Notes: a model not told the origin generated them from the letters alone. Shown: positions 18,705-29,352, counted from the stretch's first letter. The stretch: 64,000 bases of DNA from Paludibacter sp. 47-17 (GCA_001898935.1 MKVT01000013.1:186001-250000), one strand, 5' to 3'. Numbers and translations are program-made.

Positions 18705-18787
18705 ACACACTACGACGACGTTGAACTCACATTTCAAGAACTGAACATTGAAATATGAATATCGAAACACACGAAAAAAATTAACGT

Positions 18788-19582
18788 ATGAAACATGGTA
18801 TCTACCGCAAAATCCTGATAAACCGGGAAGCAGGAAAAAAAATGTTTGCAGTGCTCATTGATCCCGAGAAAAGTTACGGTCGTAATTTTGCTTCTGTTGT
18901 AGCGGCATTAAAGGTGGCAAGCCCCGACTTTATACTAATTGGTGGCAGTCACCAGGTACGGTCGATCGACTCAATGATCGCTATTTTAAAAGAAGAAGTA
19001 ACATCCGATATTATACTTTTTCCGGGCGATGCAGATCAATTTTCACCCCATGCCGATGCAATGCTGTATCTGAATTTAATCTCCGGACGCAATCCCGAGT
19101 ATCTGATCGGACAGCATGTAAAATCGGCGCGTATGGTATTTGAATCGGGAATTGAAGTGATTTCGACTGCGTATATTCTGATTGATGGCGGAAAAGTCAG
19201 TGCGGTTGAATACATGAGCAATACCCGGCCTATACCACGCGACAAGGAAGAAATTGTATTATCGACTGCAATTGCCGGCGAATTAATGGGAATGCGGCTC
19301 ACCTACCTGGAAGCAGGTAGCGGCGCTGCCATACCGGTACCAGCTTCCATGATCAGTTATATAAGTGAACGAACCCAGCTTCCTCTTGTCGTAGGGGGCG
19401 GAATTACGTCGCTGAACGACCTGAACAACGCTTTCGACGCTGGGGCCGACATTGTTGTTGTAGGGAATATACTCGAACAAAACACCGATCGGATAGTCGA
19501 ATATGTGAAATGGGTACACCAGTACAACGATAAAAATAACGACGACCGGTACGGACAGAACGGCACCGACCGGACAAAATAA
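18788..19582 (+). CDS. pcrB: Geranylgeranylglyceryl phosphate synthase family protein (PcrB)
   Basis: The 264-residue TIM-barrel prenyltransferase joins a polyprenyl diphosphate to glycerol-1-phosphate, the first step of archaeal-type ether lipids. Marks include VLIDPEKS near the N-terminus, GGSHQV, a phosphate-binding VVGGGITSLND near 200 and IVVVGNILE near 225. Bacteroidota have homologues of the archaeal type, and a flavobacterial one makes geranylgeranylglyceryl phosphate in vitro, while firmicute PcrB uses heptaprenyl diphosphate; chain length here cannot be read safely. It sits after the PPTase with 83 bases between, and its stop lies 2 bases from the convergent MFS gene. Product use in this cell is an open question. 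Confidence 0.92.
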   Translation: MKHGIYRKILINREAGKKMFAVLIDPEKSYGRNFASVVAALKVASPDFILIGGSHQVRSIDSMIAILKEEVTSDIILFPGDADQFSPHADAMLYLNLISGRNPEYLIGQHVKSARMVFESGIEVISTAYILIDGGKVSAVEYMSNTRPIPRDKEEIVLSTAIAGELMGMRLTYLEAGSGAAIPVPASMISYISERTQLPLVVGGGITSLNDLNNAFDAGADIVVVGNILEQNTDRIVEYVKWVHQYNDKNNDDRYGQNGTDRTK

Positions 19583-19583
19583 A

Positions 19584-20780
19584 TCAGCGTAGTTTGTTCG
19601 TTTTAAAGTGCGGACCTGCTATCGTATGAAACAACACATACGAGAATACAATCAAAAGCCCTCCAACTCCAAATGCGAGGGCTAATCCTCCTTCTGTATC
19701 ACCCAAGCTTCCGCCGAGCACCAAGCCGGCACCTACACCGGTATCCCAGCTCGTCATAAAAGTCGAACTGGCTGTAGCTCTCCTGTTGTGCGGTGCTAAA
19801 TTCATAAATAACGTATTATAGGCAGGAAAAGTCAATCCATAGCCAATTCCCAATATTACCGGTATAATTAAAAATAAAATTTCGGCGAATGCGGGCCATA
19901 CCGGCATCAGCCGTTGCAGTGAAGCCAGCAGAATCATTCCTGCAACACTAATCAGCAAACCATATTCAATGGCATTGGTTAACTTTCCACGGTCCACCAT
20001 TTTACCCGAAAACAATCGCGACCCGATCAAGCCCACCGCAAGCAAACTGAAAAAAAAGCCTAAATCGGTCTGTATCCCTAATTCTTTGCCGTACACAGCC
20101 AGGTAAGTGATAAACATCCCATAGGGTATACCTATGAGCATCAACGTAATCCCTGCCTGTATTCCTTTCATGAGAAAAAAACGGTCGAGTGCCAGCGGCA
20201 CGTTCTCTCGAACAATCTCTATTTTCTGTACTTTAATGGAAACTGCAAATCCAAATCCGGCTAATCCCGAGGCAATTGCAGTATAAAAAATGGCCGGATA
20301 CCCGATACGCGATTGCATCAATAAGCCTGTCATCGGACCTACCACCATGGCCAGGTTATTAGCAACGCCAAAAAATCCGAGTCCCTCGCCTCGCCTCGAA
20401 GCAGGCAAGATATCGACTACCAAACTGTTCCCGGCTGTGGTCACAAATCCGAATGCAAAGCCATGCAGTATGCGAAACACCATAAACATGCCGATGGTAA
20501 GCGCCAGCGGATAGCTCACAAACGACATGACGAACACAAAAAATGCAGTCAGATAAAGGGGCTTCCGTTGGGCCATATCCAATACAAAACCCGAAAAGGG
20601 CCGTATCAGCAAGGCTGCAATGGTGTACGACGACAATACTATTCCGATGGTCGATTTTGTAGCTCCAAAGGTATCGATAAGATACAGAGGAAACACCGGT
20701 ATTAACAAATAAAACGCAAAAAACAACAGAAAATTTGCCAGACAGGCTCTGACAAAATTAAACGACCACAACCGTTCCAT
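19584..20780 (-). CDS. MFS transporter
   Basis: The 398-residue integral membrane protein has about twelve hydrophobic segments in two halves. The A-motif-like loop between the second and third segments reads RPFSGFVLDMAQRK, and a related loop between the eighth and ninth helices is GSRLFSGKMVDRGK. It resembles drug- or metabolite-efflux MFS carriers; substrate unknown. It is 1 base downstream of the inositol-phosphatase-family gene on the same strand, so the two are co-transcribed, and it is convergent with pcrB with almost no gap. Confidence 0.85.
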   Translation of the reverse strand: MERLWSFNFVRACLANFLLFFAFYLLIPVFPLYLIDTFGATKSTIGIVLSSYTIAALLIRPFSGFVLDMAQRKPLYLTAFFVFVMSFVSYPLALTIGMFMVFRILHGFAFGFVTTAGNSLVVDILPASRRGEGLGFFGVANNLAMVVGPMTGLLMQSRIGYPAIFYTAIASGLAGFGFAVSIKVQKIEIVRENVPLALDRFFLMKGIQAGITLMLIGIPYGMFITYLAVYGKELGIQTDLGFFFSLLAVGLIGSRLFSGKMVDRGKLTNAIEYGLLISVAGMILLASLQRLMPVWPAFAEILFLIIPVILGIGYGLTFPAYNTLFMNLAPHNRRATASSTFMTSWDTGVGAGLVLGGSLGDTEGGLALAFGVGGLLIVFSYVLFHTIAGPHFKTNKLR

Positions 20781-20781
20781 A

Positions 20782-21579
20782 TTACCCCATGTATTCGTTC
20801 AGCTTACGTAATAATTCATCCTTCACTCTCTTGTTGGAAGCCATAATGGTACGACCAAATATATAATTGTTCTCGCCCCTGAAATCGGTCACCACGCCAC
20901 CCGCTTCCTGCACCAGCAACGCACCGGCCGCCACATCCCAGGGCTTCAGATCGTATTCCCAAAATGCATCGAACCGTCCGCAGGCCACATAGGCTAAATC
21001 GACTGCAGCCGAACCTATCCGCCGTACTCCCCGCGAACTACGCATGACCCATTTCAAAAAGTCCAGATAAGCGTCTAATTGACTGAATTCGGTATAGGGA
21101 AATCCGGTTGCGAGTAAACACTGGTGCAAATCGGAATGATCGGTGACCTGAACAGGCGTATCGTCGAGATAGGCACCACCCCCTTTCCAGGCGTAAAAAC
21201 ATTCCTGCTGACCGACCTCAAAAACCACCCCTAAAAGCACTTCACCCTTGCAGGCCAAGCCAATACTGACCGCAAAAACAGGAATACCCTGAATAAAATT
21301 GGTCGTACCATCCAACGGATCAATAATCCACTGATAATCTTCACCTTGTGTAATCACAGTGCCTTCTTCGGCAATAAAACCTGCTTCGGGTACAAGCTGC
21401 CGGAGTTCATGCACAATGAGCTGTTCTGCCTGCTTGTCGACATAGCTTACCAGATCGTGAATGCCTTTAAACTCTATCCTCGACGAATCAAACCGGGTAC
21501 GCTCCTGTGCAATAAACTGCCCGGCCATCTTAGCCACTTCACAGGTTTTAAGGCAAATATCTTTTAAATTAAGTTCCAT
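20782..21579 (-). CDS. Inositol monophosphatase family protein
   Basis: This 265-residue Mg-dependent, Li-sensitive-type phosphatase cleaves phosphate from inositol-1-phosphate or related sugar phosphates. The metal-site motifs are complete: GFIAEEGT near residue 72, DPLDGTTNFIQG near residue 88 and WDVAAGALLVQEAGG near residue 214. The length matches SuhB-type enzymes. It heads a two-gene operon with the MFS carrier, with a -7-like element about 70 bases upstream. Substrate is not decided; SuhB in enterobacteria also has a role in rRNA transcription. Confidence 0.9.
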   Translation of the reverse strand: MELNLKDICLKTCEVAKMAGQFIAQERTRFDSSRIEFKGIHDLVSYVDKQAEQLIVHELRQLVPEAGFIAEEGTVITQGEDYQWIIDPLDGTTNFIQGIPVFAVSIGLACKGEVLLGVVFEVGQQECFYAWKGGGAYLDDTPVQVTDHSDLHQCLLATGFPYTEFSQLDAYLDFLKWVMRSSRGVRRIGSAAVDLAYVACGRFDAFWEYDLKPWDVAAGALLVQEAGGVVTDFRGENNYIFGRTIMASNKRVKDELLRKLNEYMG

Positions 21580-21647
21580 ACGCTGATGTTATGAAGTTGA
21601 TGAACAACACCGGACGAAATCACTTCTGCCAGTGCCGGTATGTCGCG

Positions 21648-21655
21648 CAAAATTA
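21648..21655 (-). promoter_or_regulatory. Candidate -7 element before IMPase-MFS operon
   Basis: On the minus strand it reads TAATTTTG, matching TAnnTTTG, 68 bases before the IMPase start. No -33 element at a usual distance is clear. Confidence 0.4.
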
Positions 21656-21700
21656 CGATTAAAAACTTGAATAGCTCCGATATTTTAACAAAATTCCGGC

Positions 21701-22825
21701 TCAATTCAGATGGAAACCCTGGCTTCTTAATTCCGAAAACTTATAGCTCATGTATTTATCTTCGTCCAACGGATAATCCCAACATCCCAGGCTGTGAAAC
21801 ATAGTACCTCCGAAACCGATCTTGAACTTATACAACCCGTACAACGGATGGGAGGCATCGGGCCCCGGCGATACTCCGAACATATCGTATTCGGTGCAAC
21901 CCTGCAACTTCGATTGCCTGATCGCTTCCCATTGTAGCGCATAAGTAGCCATCAGGTTACGATGTTCGGAAGTAGACGCACCGTACAAATACGAACCACG
22001 GTTACCGCTGATAATTAAAAACATTGCAGCCAACGGTTTCCGATCGTATTCGGCAATCAACAGTTGAACCTCCGCAGGCGAACTGCTGTTTTCAACCCGG
22101 GCCGTCAGGATGGCTTCAAAATAACGTAAATCATTCAACACAATACGGTTACGGGTAGCCGTTTCTTTATACAGCTGATACCATACCGATAAACTTTCCA
22201 TGCCGGCAACCCGCACGGTTACTCCTTTTTTCTGCGAAAGTCCGATATTGTAACGGGTCTTCGGTTTCATACGGGCCAAAATGTCGCTTAAGGGAGCTTG
22301 TAAATCGATATAAATAGTATGGGATGGCAGGATATTAAACTGCGCTTTGCGAAAATTCCATTGCTGTGTCGAAAAATTGAATCGCATTTCCTGAGTATTT
22401 TTTTCGGGTTCGCCCAACCAGTTTCCCTGCTCGTCGTAAAACTCGTCGCCCCTGGCCCAATACGACTCCCAACATAAATCGTAGCGAATCATAATACAAT
22501 TAAGGGGAAGATGCGATCGCAACGACTCCGAAAGCTCTTCCAAAAAAGCACCCTGTAGTTCCTCATCCGGCTCTGTTTCGGGACCGTAGGGAACATATGC
22601 AATACAATCTTCATTATTGACAGGCTGAATAAGGACCAGGAGGTCCGAATCAAACTTTTCATTGCTCTCGGTCGTCGTATACAGCCGGTTTCTGACCGAT
22701 GTAAAATTGACGGCCATCGTACTGGTTCCCAGTTTTTTCTTCACTTCCGACCAAAATGAAGTTTGTTGAACAATAGAGGTTTGAAATAGCTCTTCAATAT
22801 CTTTTACAAAAGTTTGCTGAATCAT
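21701..22825 (-). CDS. FemAB/GNAT-type peptidoglycan-bridge or lipid II aminoacyltransferase family protein
   Basis: Taking the ATG at 22825 the product is 374 residues; an upstream TTG (22837) adds four residues with no support. The sequence follows the FemXAB pattern of two acetyltransferase-like halves: QQTSFWSEVKKKLG at the start, PKTRYNIGLSQKKGVTVR at about 195 (typical of FemAB), and a C-terminal half with LMATYALQWEAIRQSK, EYDMFGVSP and LYGLYKFKIGFGG. In FemX/FemA this fold adds amino acids from aminoacyl-tRNA to lipid II, and some Bacteroidota relatives act elsewhere. No coiled-coil tRNA-binding arm is evident. Its exact acceptor is unknown. It follows valS in the same direction. Confidence 0.82.
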   Translation of the reverse strand: MIQQTFVKDIEELFQTSIVQQTSFWSEVKKKLGTSTMAVNFTSVRNRLYTTTESNEKFDSDLLVLIQPVNNEDCIAYVPYGPETEPDEELQGAFLEELSESLRSHLPLNCIMIRYDLCWESYWARGDEFYDEQGNWLGEPEKNTQEMRFNFSTQQWNFRKAQFNILPSHTIYIDLQAPLSDILARMKPKTRYNIGLSQKKGVTVRVAGMESLSVWYQLYKETATRNRIVLNDLRYFEAILTARVENSSSPAEVQLLIAEYDRKPLAAMFLIISGNRGSYLYGASTSEHRNLMATYALQWEAIRQSKLQGCTEYDMFGVSPGPDASHPLYGLYKFKIGFGGTMFHSLGCWDYPLDEDKYMSYKFSELRSQGFHLN

Positions 22826-22835
22826 GATTATATAC

Positions 22836-22867
22836 AAAAAAAAGAAGCTTACGACGAAGCTTCTTTT
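22836..22867 (-). terminator. Terminator after valS
   Basis: Perfect 11-bp stem (arms 22840-22850 and 22857-22867) with 6-base loop; on the minus strand the stem is followed by a run of T. It ends valS transcription 24 bases after its stop and before the FemAB gene. Confidence 0.85.
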
Positions 22868-22891
22868 AGTAATTAATTACTTATGAACACT

Positions 22892-25504
22892 TTATCGTAA
22901 CGATGCGATCGCTTCTTTGAGTGAGGCAATTTTACTTTCGGCATCAGCCCGTTTTTTACGTTCTGCATCAACCACCTCGGGTTTGGCATTGGCAACGAAC
23001 TTCTCGTTCCCCAGCTTCTTCATTACCGAGCCAATAAAGCCTTCGTAATATACGATTTCGGCTTCCATTTTCCTGATCTCTTCTTCCGGATTGATGAGCG
23101 AAGCCAGCGGAATCGCAAATTCGGTTGTACCTACCAGAAACGAAACCGAACCCGGAGCCTTTTCCGAAGCGGCTTCAATTCGCGAAAGATTCCCCAGTTT
23201 GGCAATCACACTGTTGTACCCGGCAGTGTGTGCACCAAGCACCTGCAGCTCCAGCTGTTCTTTCAACGGTACGTTTTTTTGTAAACGTACCGTACGGACT
23301 CCTGCTATAATTTCTTTTGCAATCTCCATTTCCGAAATTACTTGTTTATCGGGAGCAGTGGCCTCCGGCTGAAGCTGAACCATCAGACTTTCGCCGGGCT
23401 TACGATCCTTTAATGCCTGCCATAATTCCTCGGTAATAAACGGCATAAAGGGATGAAGTACCCGGAGCAAAGCATCAAAAAATCCCAGTGTGGCGTCGTA
23501 GGTAATCCGATCGATCGGTTGCTGGTAAGCCGGCTTAATCATCTCGAGGTACCACGACGAAAATTCGTCCCAGAAAAGCTTATAAACAGCCATGAGCGCT
23601 TCCGAAAGCCGATACTTGCTGAACAAATCGTCGATTTCGACCAACAGTTCGTTGAAACGGGCAGCAAACCAACGGGTTGCAACGCGCGATGCTTCGGGCT
23701 GCTCGATATCGGCCACTTCCCATCCCTTTACCAACCGGAACGCGTTCCAGATTTTATTATTAAAGTTCCGCCCCTGTTCGCACAACGAATCATCGTAAGG
23801 TAAATCGTTTCCTGCCGGCGATGTAAACAACATCCCCAACCGAACCGCATCGGCCCCATACTGGGCAATCAAATCGAGCGGATCGGGCGAATTACCCAGG
23901 GATTTCGACATTTTACGTCCCAGCTTGTCGCGAACTATACCGGTAAGGTACACATTTTTAAATGGAAGCTGACCTTCGTATTCATATCCGGCAATGATCA
24001 TCCGGGCCACCCAGAAGAATAAAATCTCGGGGGCTGTCACTAAATCATCAGTAGGATAATAATAGTTAACATCCTCGTTACCGGGATTATTAATACCATC
24101 GAACACCGAAATCGGCCACAACCACGACGAAAACCATGTGTCCAGACAATCTTCATCCTGACGCAACTCTTCGGGACTCAAGGGGTAAGTTACCGTTTTA
24201 AGAGCCAATTCATAGGCTTCTTCGCGGGTCGATGCAACTACGAATCCTCCCTGGGGAAGAAAAAATGCCGGAATCCGGTGCCCCCACCATAACTGACGCG
24301 AAATACACCAGTCCTTCACATTCTCCATCCAGTGACGGTAGGTGTTTTTAAATTTAGCCGGATGCAATTTGATATCGTCGTTCATTACCGCCTCCAGGGC
24401 CGGTTTAGCCAGCTGCTCCATTTTCAGGAACCATTGCATCGACAGTTTGGGCTCGATGATCACATCCGTACGCTCCGAAAAGCCCACTTTATTGGTATAA
24501 GGCTCTGTTTTCTCGATCAATCCGGCCTGCTCCAGGTCTTTCTCAATCTGCTTACGTACTTCAAACCGGTCCATACCGGCATACATCGCTCCATTTTCGT
24601 TCAACGTACCATCATTATTGAAAATATCGATGGCCGGAAGGTTGTATTTTTCACCGAGCACATAGTCGTTTACATCGTGCGCAGGCGTAACCTTCAGACA
24701 TCCCGTACCGAATTCAATATCCACATATTCGTCTTCGATCACCGGAATCGCGCGATCGATAAGCGGAACAATTACTTTCTTCCCTTTTAAATGCGTATTT
24801 TTCGGATCGTTGGGATGAATACACATAGCCGTATCACCCATGATGGTTTCAGGGCGCGTAGTAGCCACTACCGCATATCCATCCTCCCCTTCGATACGGT
24901 AACGCAAATAATACAGTTTTCCAACTTGTTCTTTATAAATCACCTCCTCATCCGACAATGCGGTAAGCGCTTTCGGATCCCAGTTCACCATGCGCACGCC
25001 CCGGTAAATCAACCCTTTATTATACAGATCGATAAAAACTTTAATTACACTTTCCGAACGCAGCTCATCCATCGTAAAGGCAGTACGATCCCAATCGCAC
25101 GAAGCACCCAGCTTCTTCAACTGTTCGAGAATAATACCGCCGTGCTTATGCGTCCAGTCCCAGGCATGCGTGAGGAATTCCTCACGGGTAAGGTCGGTTT
25201 TTTTTATTCCCTCTGCAGCCAGTTTACCCACTACTTTGGCTTCGGTAGCAATCGATGCATGATCGGTTCCCGGAACCCAACAGGCATTTTTACCTTTCAT
25301 CCGGGCACGACGCACCAATACATCCTGAATCGTATTATTGAGCATATGCCCCATATGAAGCACGCCCGTAACATTGGGAGGAGGGATTACCACCGTATAC
25401 GGTTCGCGGTTATCCGGTTTCGACTTGAAAAAACCATTCTCCAGCCAGTAGGCATACCATTTCGATTCAATATCGGAAGGATTGTATTTGCTTGCTAATT
25501 CCAT
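22892..25504 (-). CDS. valS: Valine--tRNA ligase
   Basis: ValS charges tRNA-Val in the cytoplasm. The 870-residue class I synthetase has the HIGH box as HMGH ([12 protein letters not shown]) near residue 45, the editing domain (CP1), the KMSKS signature exactly in [10 protein letters not shown] near residue 525 and a C-terminal coiled coil (residues about 800-870, rich in Lys and Glu). The start at 25504 ([11 protein letters not shown]) is chosen over a longer reading that would put 22 non-conserved residues ahead and cross a promoter. A -7 element lies 38 bases upstream. It is the only gene before its terminator, so it is likely monocistronic. Confidence 0.97.
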   Translation of the reverse strand: MELASKYNPSDIESKWYAYWLENGFFKSKPDNREPYTVVIPPPNVTGVLHMGHMLNNTIQDVLVRRARMKGKNACWVPGTDHASIATEAKVVGKLAAEGIKKTDLTREEFLTHAWDWTHKHGGIILEQLKKLGASCDWDRTAFTMDELRSESVIKVFIDLYNKGLIYRGVRMVNWDPKALTALSDEEVIYKEQVGKLYYLRYRIEGEDGYAVVATTRPETIMGDTAMCIHPNDPKNTHLKGKKVIVPLIDRAIPVIEDEYVDIEFGTGCLKVTPAHDVNDYVLGEKYNLPAIDIFNNDGTLNENGAMYAGMDRFEVRKQIEKDLEQAGLIEKTEPYTNKVGFSERTDVIIEPKLSMQWFLKMEQLAKPALEAVMNDDIKLHPAKFKNTYRHWMENVKDWCISRQLWWGHRIPAFFLPQGGFVVASTREEAYELALKTVTYPLSPEELRQDEDCLDTWFSSWLWPISVFDGINNPGNEDVNYYYPTDDLVTAPEILFFWVARMIIAGYEYEGQLPFKNVYLTGIVRDKLGRKMSKSLGNSPDPLDLIAQYGADAVRLGMLFTSPAGNDLPYDDSLCEQGRNFNNKIWNAFRLVKGWEVADIEQPEASRVATRWFAARFNELLVEIDDLFSKYRLSEALMAVYKLFWDEFSSWYLEMIKPAYQQPIDRITYDATLGFFDALLRVLHPFMPFITEELWQALKDRKPGESLMVQLQPEATAPDKQVISEMEIAKEIIAGVRTVRLQKNVPLKEQLELQVLGAHTAGYNSVIAKLGNLSRIEAASEKAPGSVSFLVGTTEFAIPLASLINPEEEIRKMEAEIVYYEGFIGSVMKKLGNEKFVANAKPEVVDAERKKRADAESKIASLKEAIASLR

Positions 25505-25542
25505 CGTGTAGAAGTGAAAAGTATCGTATTTTTTTTGAGGTG

Positions 25543-25550
25543 CAAAGATA
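25543..25550 (-). promoter_or_regulatory. Candidate -7 element before valS
   Basis: On the minus strand it reads TATCTTTG. A TTTG copy (plus strand CAAA 25568-25571) lies 17 bases upstream, shorter than the usual 19-21. The intergenic region is shared with the ridA promoter. Confidence 0.55.
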
Positions 25551-25580
25551 CTAAAATTAAGCGAAAGCAAAAAGTTTGTT

Positions 25581-25588
25581 TACCTTTG
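25581..25588 (+). promoter_or_regulatory. Candidate -7 element before ridA
   Basis: TACCTTTG matches TAnnTTTG, 30 bases before the ridA start at 25619; an AAAGG run before the ATG is a plausible ribosome site. No correct -33 was found. Confidence 0.5.
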
Positions 25589-25618
25589 CAACACAAGTTA
25601 ATTTCAAACAAAAAGGAC

Positions 25619-26002
25619 ATGAAGAAAGTAATTGTAACTTCCGGCGCACCAAAAGCAATAGGCCCTTACAGCCAGGGAATTAAAGCCAATGGCTTCGTAT
25701 TTGTTTCGGGACAACTCCCGATCGATCCGGAGTCGGGCAAAATTGAAGCCGACGACATTACCCGGCAAACCGATCAGGTACTGAAAAATGTAAAGTCCGT
25801 CCTGGCTGCAGCCGGCTGCACCCTCGACGATGTTGTTAAAACCACGGTATTTTTATCCGACATTGCTAATTTCGCAGCAATGAATGAAGTGTATAAGCTT
25901 TATTTCACCGGCAATTTCCCGGCACGCTCCGCTTTCGCTACCAAGGATCTTCCGCTGGGAGCCTTGGTCGAGATCGAGACCATAGCTGCGGTAAATGAAT
26001 AA
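25619..26002 (+). CDS. ridA: RidA family enamine/imine deaminase
   Basis: RidA hydrolyses reactive enamines and imines (such as 2-aminoacrylate) made by PLP enzymes and so protects them from damage. The 127-residue product starting MKKVIVTSGAPKAIGPYSQG has the expected length and the YjgF-family marks GPYSQGIKANGFVFVSGQLP, arginine in FPARSAFATKDLPLGA (substrate carboxylate contact) and the ending EIETIAAV. The longer open frame upstream, reaching into the valS leader, was rejected. An AAAGG-type ribosome site stands 4 bases before the ATG. It is monocistronic and convergent with ssb. Confidence 0.95.
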   Translation: MKKVIVTSGAPKAIGPYSQGIKANGFVFVSGQLPIDPESGKIEADDITRQTDQVLKNVKSVLAAAGCTLDDVVKTTVFLSDIANFAAMNEVYKLYFTGNFPARSAFATKDLPLGALVEIETIAAVNE

Positions 26003-26009
26003 CGGGCAC

Positions 26010-26052
26010 GATTAGTGATTAGTTGCCGCATATGATCAACTAATCACTAATC
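26010..26052. terminator. 16-bp inverted repeat between ridA and ssb
   Basis: Perfect arms at 26010-26025 and 26037-26052 around an 11-base loop. Each arm holds two tandem copies of GATTAGT (or its complement), and no strong T run follows. It lies between convergent genes and could act as a two-way transcript end; it could also be a protein-binding or REP-like site. Confidence 0.5.
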
Positions 26053-26063
26053 CCCCTACTTAC

Positions 26064-26549
26064 TTAAAAAGGAAGTCCGCTCTCGTCCTCACCCCCTGCA
26101 GACATATCCATTGCCGGCGGTACTTCGGGAGCCGACGACGGGGTTTGATAAGGAGCCTGCGGCTGCATGGTTGCTGCGGGCGATGCCGCAACGGTTCCCG
26201 TCGTATCGCTTTGTTCGGTCTTACGACCCAGCATTTGAATATTATCGGCATATATCTCGGTAGTATACCGTTTCACGCCGTCGCGCTCCCACGAACGGGT
26301 CTGAATCTTTCCTTCAATATACAGCTGACTCCCTTTGCGGATATACTTTTCTGCAATCTCGGCCAACCCGCGCCAGGCTACAATATTATGCCATTCGGTG
26401 CGATCGGGAACCTGGGTTCCGTTTTGCATCGTGTAACCTCGCTCGGTGGTCGCCAAGGTAAAATTCGCCACCGCTACATTCTTCTCCAGGTAACGTACTT
26501 CGGGGTCCTTCCCTACATTACCCACTAAAATTACTTTGTTCACAGACAT
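26064..26549 (-). CDS. ssb: Single-stranded DNA-binding protein
   Basis: SSB coats single-stranded DNA in replication, repair and recombination. The 161-residue product has an OB fold ([21 protein letters not shown] ... at about 1-110, with [14 protein letters not shown]) and a flexible Gln/Pro/Ala-rich linker, then the acidic partner-binding tip ESGLPF at the C-terminus. It lies between ridA (convergent) and lon (same strand, 200 bases between). The spacer between ssb and lon has no other gene. Identity is firm. Confidence 0.96.
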   Translation of the reverse strand: MSVNKVILVGNVGKDPEVRYLEKNVAVANFTLATTERGYTMQNGTQVPDRTEWHNIVAWRGLAEIAEKYIRKGSQLYIEGKIQTRSWERDGVKRYTTEIYADNIQMLGRKTEQSDTTGTVAASPAATMQPQAPYQTPSSAPEVPPAMDMSAGGEDESGLPF

Positions 26550-26750
26550 ACTCTTTTATTTTTTAAGGTTAATACATAAAATAGGATGCGGTAAAAGTAG
26601 CACATTTTTTAGTATTAACACGAAAGTTCAATCGCTGATTTCTTTAATTTCTGTTAAGTGACGAAAAGATTATATGTTTTGAGCTATTGCTCCGAACTAA
26701 AATGTATCTTTCGACAACTTCATAGCATACAATCAGTTACCCTTCAATGA

Positions 26751-29195
26751 TCAATTTACTTTTTGACTTGTCACCTTTTCTTTGAGCAAGGCAATTTCGA
26801 GCACTTCCATGATATCATGCACATAGTGAAACTTCAATCCCTTCAGGTAAACAGCCTTGATCTCTTCAATATCCTTTCTGTTCTCTTCACATAAAATGAT
26901 ATCGGTAATCCCGGCACGTTTAGCTGCCAGAATCTTTTCCTTGATGCCTCCTACCGGCAACACCTTACCCCGAAGCGTAATTTCGCCGGTCATTGCCAGA
27001 TTTTTGCGAACCTTACGTTGAGTAAAGGCCGATGCCAATGCCGTCACCATCGTTATACCCGCCGACGGACCATCCTTCGGTATAGCCCCTTCCGGAATAT
27101 GGATGTGTACGTTCCATTCTTCAAAAACCAACGGATCAATTGATAATTGATCGGCATGCGACTTGATATATTCGAGCGCCAACATAGCCGATTCCTTCAT
27201 CACATCTCCCAAATTCCCGGTCAAAGTGAGCCGCGGCGTTTTACTTTTACTCAGACTCGATTCGATAAATAATATCTCACCCCCCACCTGAGTCCAGGCT
27301 AATCCGGTTACCACTCCGGCATATTCATTGCCCTGATACCTGTCTTTTGTATAACGGGCAGGTCCCAGCAGGCTTTTTAAATCTTCAATCTTCAGTTCCC
27401 GGCTGTAGGACTCCTCGGCCGCAACTTTACGGGCAATTTTCCGCATCAGCGAAGCAATCTCACGGTCGAGCGCCCGCACTCCCGACTCCCGGGTATACGA
27501 TTCAATAAGCTGCTGAAGTACTTCCTTACTCAACTGCACATGCTCCTGATTCAACCCGTGATTCTCCAATTCCTTGGTAATCAAATGACGACGTGCAATC
27601 TCGACCTTTTCCTCCTGGGTATACCCGCTCACTTCAATCAACTCCATCCGATCGAGCAACGGACGGGGAATGGTATTCAGGTTATTGGCCGTGGCAATAA
27701 ACATTACTTTTGAAAGATCATAATCCACATCCAGATAATTGTCGTGAAAAGCAGTATTCTGTTCAGGATCGAGCACCTCCAGCAAGGCAGAGGAAGGGTC
27801 GCCTTTGTAGTCGGCAGTCACCTTATCAATTTCGTCCAGCACAAATACCGGATTCGACGATTCGGCTTTCAACACGTTTTGCATAATCCGCCCGGGCATT
27901 GCTCCGATATAGGTACGACGATGCCCCCTGATTTCTGCTTCGTCGTGCAATCCTCCCAACGAAACCCTTACGTACTTACGATTCAGAGCCCTGGCAATCG
28001 ACTTTCCAAGCGAGGTTTTTCCTACTCCCGGAGGACCGTACAAGCAGATAATCGGCGATTTCATGTCGCCCTTTAATTTTAATACTGCCAGATGCTCCAA
28101 TATACGCTCCTTTACCTTCTCCATTCCAAAATGATCGGCATCCAGCACTTTCTTGGCATTCTTCAGATTGAAATTATCGGCGGTATATTCCCCCCAGGGT
28201 AAATCCAGCATCGTCTCCACATAGTTCAGCTGTGGCGAATAATCGGGCGAATGTTGATGCATACGCTCCAGCTTCCGCAACTCTTTTTCAAATTGCCGGG
28301 CCACCTGATCGTTCCACTTTTTCTTTTCAGCCCGCTGACGCAGCTCCTGCAACTCCTGTTCGGCATTCACCCCACCCAATTCGTTTTGAATGGTTTTCAT
28401 CTGCTGTTGCAGAAAATACTCACGTTGCTGCTGATCGATACCTGCCTTTGCCTTGTTCTGAATCGACATTTTGATTTCCAGGAGCTGCGATTCCTTATTA
28501 AGAATTTCCAGCAAACGGTAACCGCGATCCAATACATCGTCAATCTCCAGCAAATCGATGCGCTCTTTAACCTTAATGCCAAAATTCACACAGATGTAAT
28601 TGATCAAAAAGACCGGATTTTCAATGTTCCGGATGGCAAAGGTAGTTTCGGGAGGCATGACACCCGAATTCTGAATCATCTCTGAAGCTAAATCCTTGAT
28701 GGACGATACCAGCGCCGTAAACACCCCTTCCTGCGCATCCTCGGGTAAATGTTCTTCCAACACACTAACTTTGGCCTTCATATAAGGACGCGCGGCAACC
28801 TGATCGCCCAGCGCAAACCGTTTCTTTCCTTCCAGAATTACCGTCGTCGAACCATCGGGCATTTCCAGAATCCGTACAACCTGAGCAACGGTTCCCACTT
28901 TATACAGCTGATCGATGGTGGGATCTTCCAACTTGCGGTCGATCTGGGTGCATACCCCGATCAGTTGCTCGTTTTGATGCGCCTGACGAACCAACTTCAA
29001 CGATTTAGGACGGGCCACCGATACCGGAAGTAATACTCCCGGGAAAATCACCATATTCCGCAAAGGTAAAATCGGTATAGCCTTCCCGGGATCCAGCTGG
29101 ATATCGTGCGAACGTTCGTCCAGCGAAATAATGGGAAAAACTTCAGACGAATCCATCATATCATCCGAGAAATTATTGTCAAAATGCCTATTCAT
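26751..29195 (-). CDS. lon: ATP-dependent protease Lon
   Basis: Lon is the AAA+ serine protease that removes misfolded and regulatory proteins. The 814-residue protein (ATG at 29195; a TTG six bases upstream adds only two residues) has a LonN domain (about 40-240), coiled coil, an AAA+ domain with [13 protein letters not shown] near residue 387 and VLDEIDK, and the S16 protease domain with catalytic Ser in [11 protein letters not shown] (about 710) and Lys in [14 protein letters not shown] (about 750). It is separated from ssb by about 200 bases and has a -7-like element 150 bases upstream, which would give a long 5' leader. Confidence 0.97.
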   Translation of the reverse strand: MNRHFDNNFSDDMMDSSEVFPIISLDERSHDIQLDPGKAIPILPLRNMVIFPGVLLPVSVARPKSLKLVRQAHQNEQLIGVCTQIDRKLEDPTIDQLYKVGTVAQVVRILEMPDGSTTVILEGKKRFALGDQVAARPYMKAKVSVLEEHLPEDAQEGVFTALVSSIKDLASEMIQNSGVMPPETTFAIRNIENPVFLINYICVNFGIKVKERIDLLEIDDVLDRGYRLLEILNKESQLLEIKMSIQNKAKAGIDQQQREYFLQQQMKTIQNELGGVNAEQELQELRQRAEKKKWNDQVARQFEKELRKLERMHQHSPDYSPQLNYVETMLDLPWGEYTADNFNLKNAKKVLDADHFGMEKVKERILEHLAVLKLKGDMKSPIICLYGPPGVGKTSLGKSIARALNRKYVRVSLGGLHDEAEIRGHRRTYIGAMPGRIMQNVLKAESSNPVFVLDEIDKVTADYKGDPSSALLEVLDPEQNTAFHDNYLDVDYDLSKVMFIATANNLNTIPRPLLDRMELIEVSGYTQEEKVEIARRHLITKELENHGLNQEHVQLSKEVLQQLIESYTRESGVRALDREIASLMRKIARKVAAEESYSRELKIEDLKSLLGPARYTKDRYQGNEYAGVVTGLAWTQVGGEILFIESSLSKSKTPRLTLTGNLGDVMKESAMLALEYIKSHADQLSIDPLVFEEWNVHIHIPEGAIPKDGPSAGITMVTALASAFTQRKVRKNLAMTGEITLRGKVLPVGGIKEKILAAKRAGITDIILCEENRKDIEEIKAVYLKGLKFHYVHDIMEVLEIALLKEKVTSQKVN

Positions 29196-29344
29196 TATCA
29201 ATTATATTTTTTCAACTGTCACTTTGGCACAAAAGATGCCTTTATTTCACTATTCAGGCCGCAGCAAAAACAACCATCCAACTCATTACCAGAGTCTTAT
29301 AAAATATTAAACTGCACGGCATTGCTTTAAGGCAATAGATGTGC

Positions 29345-29352
29345 CAAAGGTA
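29345..29352 (-). promoter_or_regulatory. Candidate -7 element before lon
   Basis: On the minus strand it reads TACCTTTG, 149 bases before the lon start; a -33 match is lacking. Divergent from the well-formed promoter of the next gene. Confidence 0.4.

Noticed and set aside
24791-25498. 235-residue open frame opposite valS
   Set aside because: Shadow frame fully inside valS, with no recognisable motifs.
25505-25570. N-terminal extension of valS by 22 residues
   Set aside because: The added residues are not conserved and overlap the -7 element of valS.
25514-25618. Upstream extension of ridA
   Set aside because: RidA proteins start at MKKVIV; the extension crosses the valS/ridA promoter region.
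26550-26750. Possible small gene or RNA between ssb and lon
   Set aside because: No open frame with a plausible start, no stable structure and no conserved motif was seen; the interval is 201 bases of AT-rich spacer.
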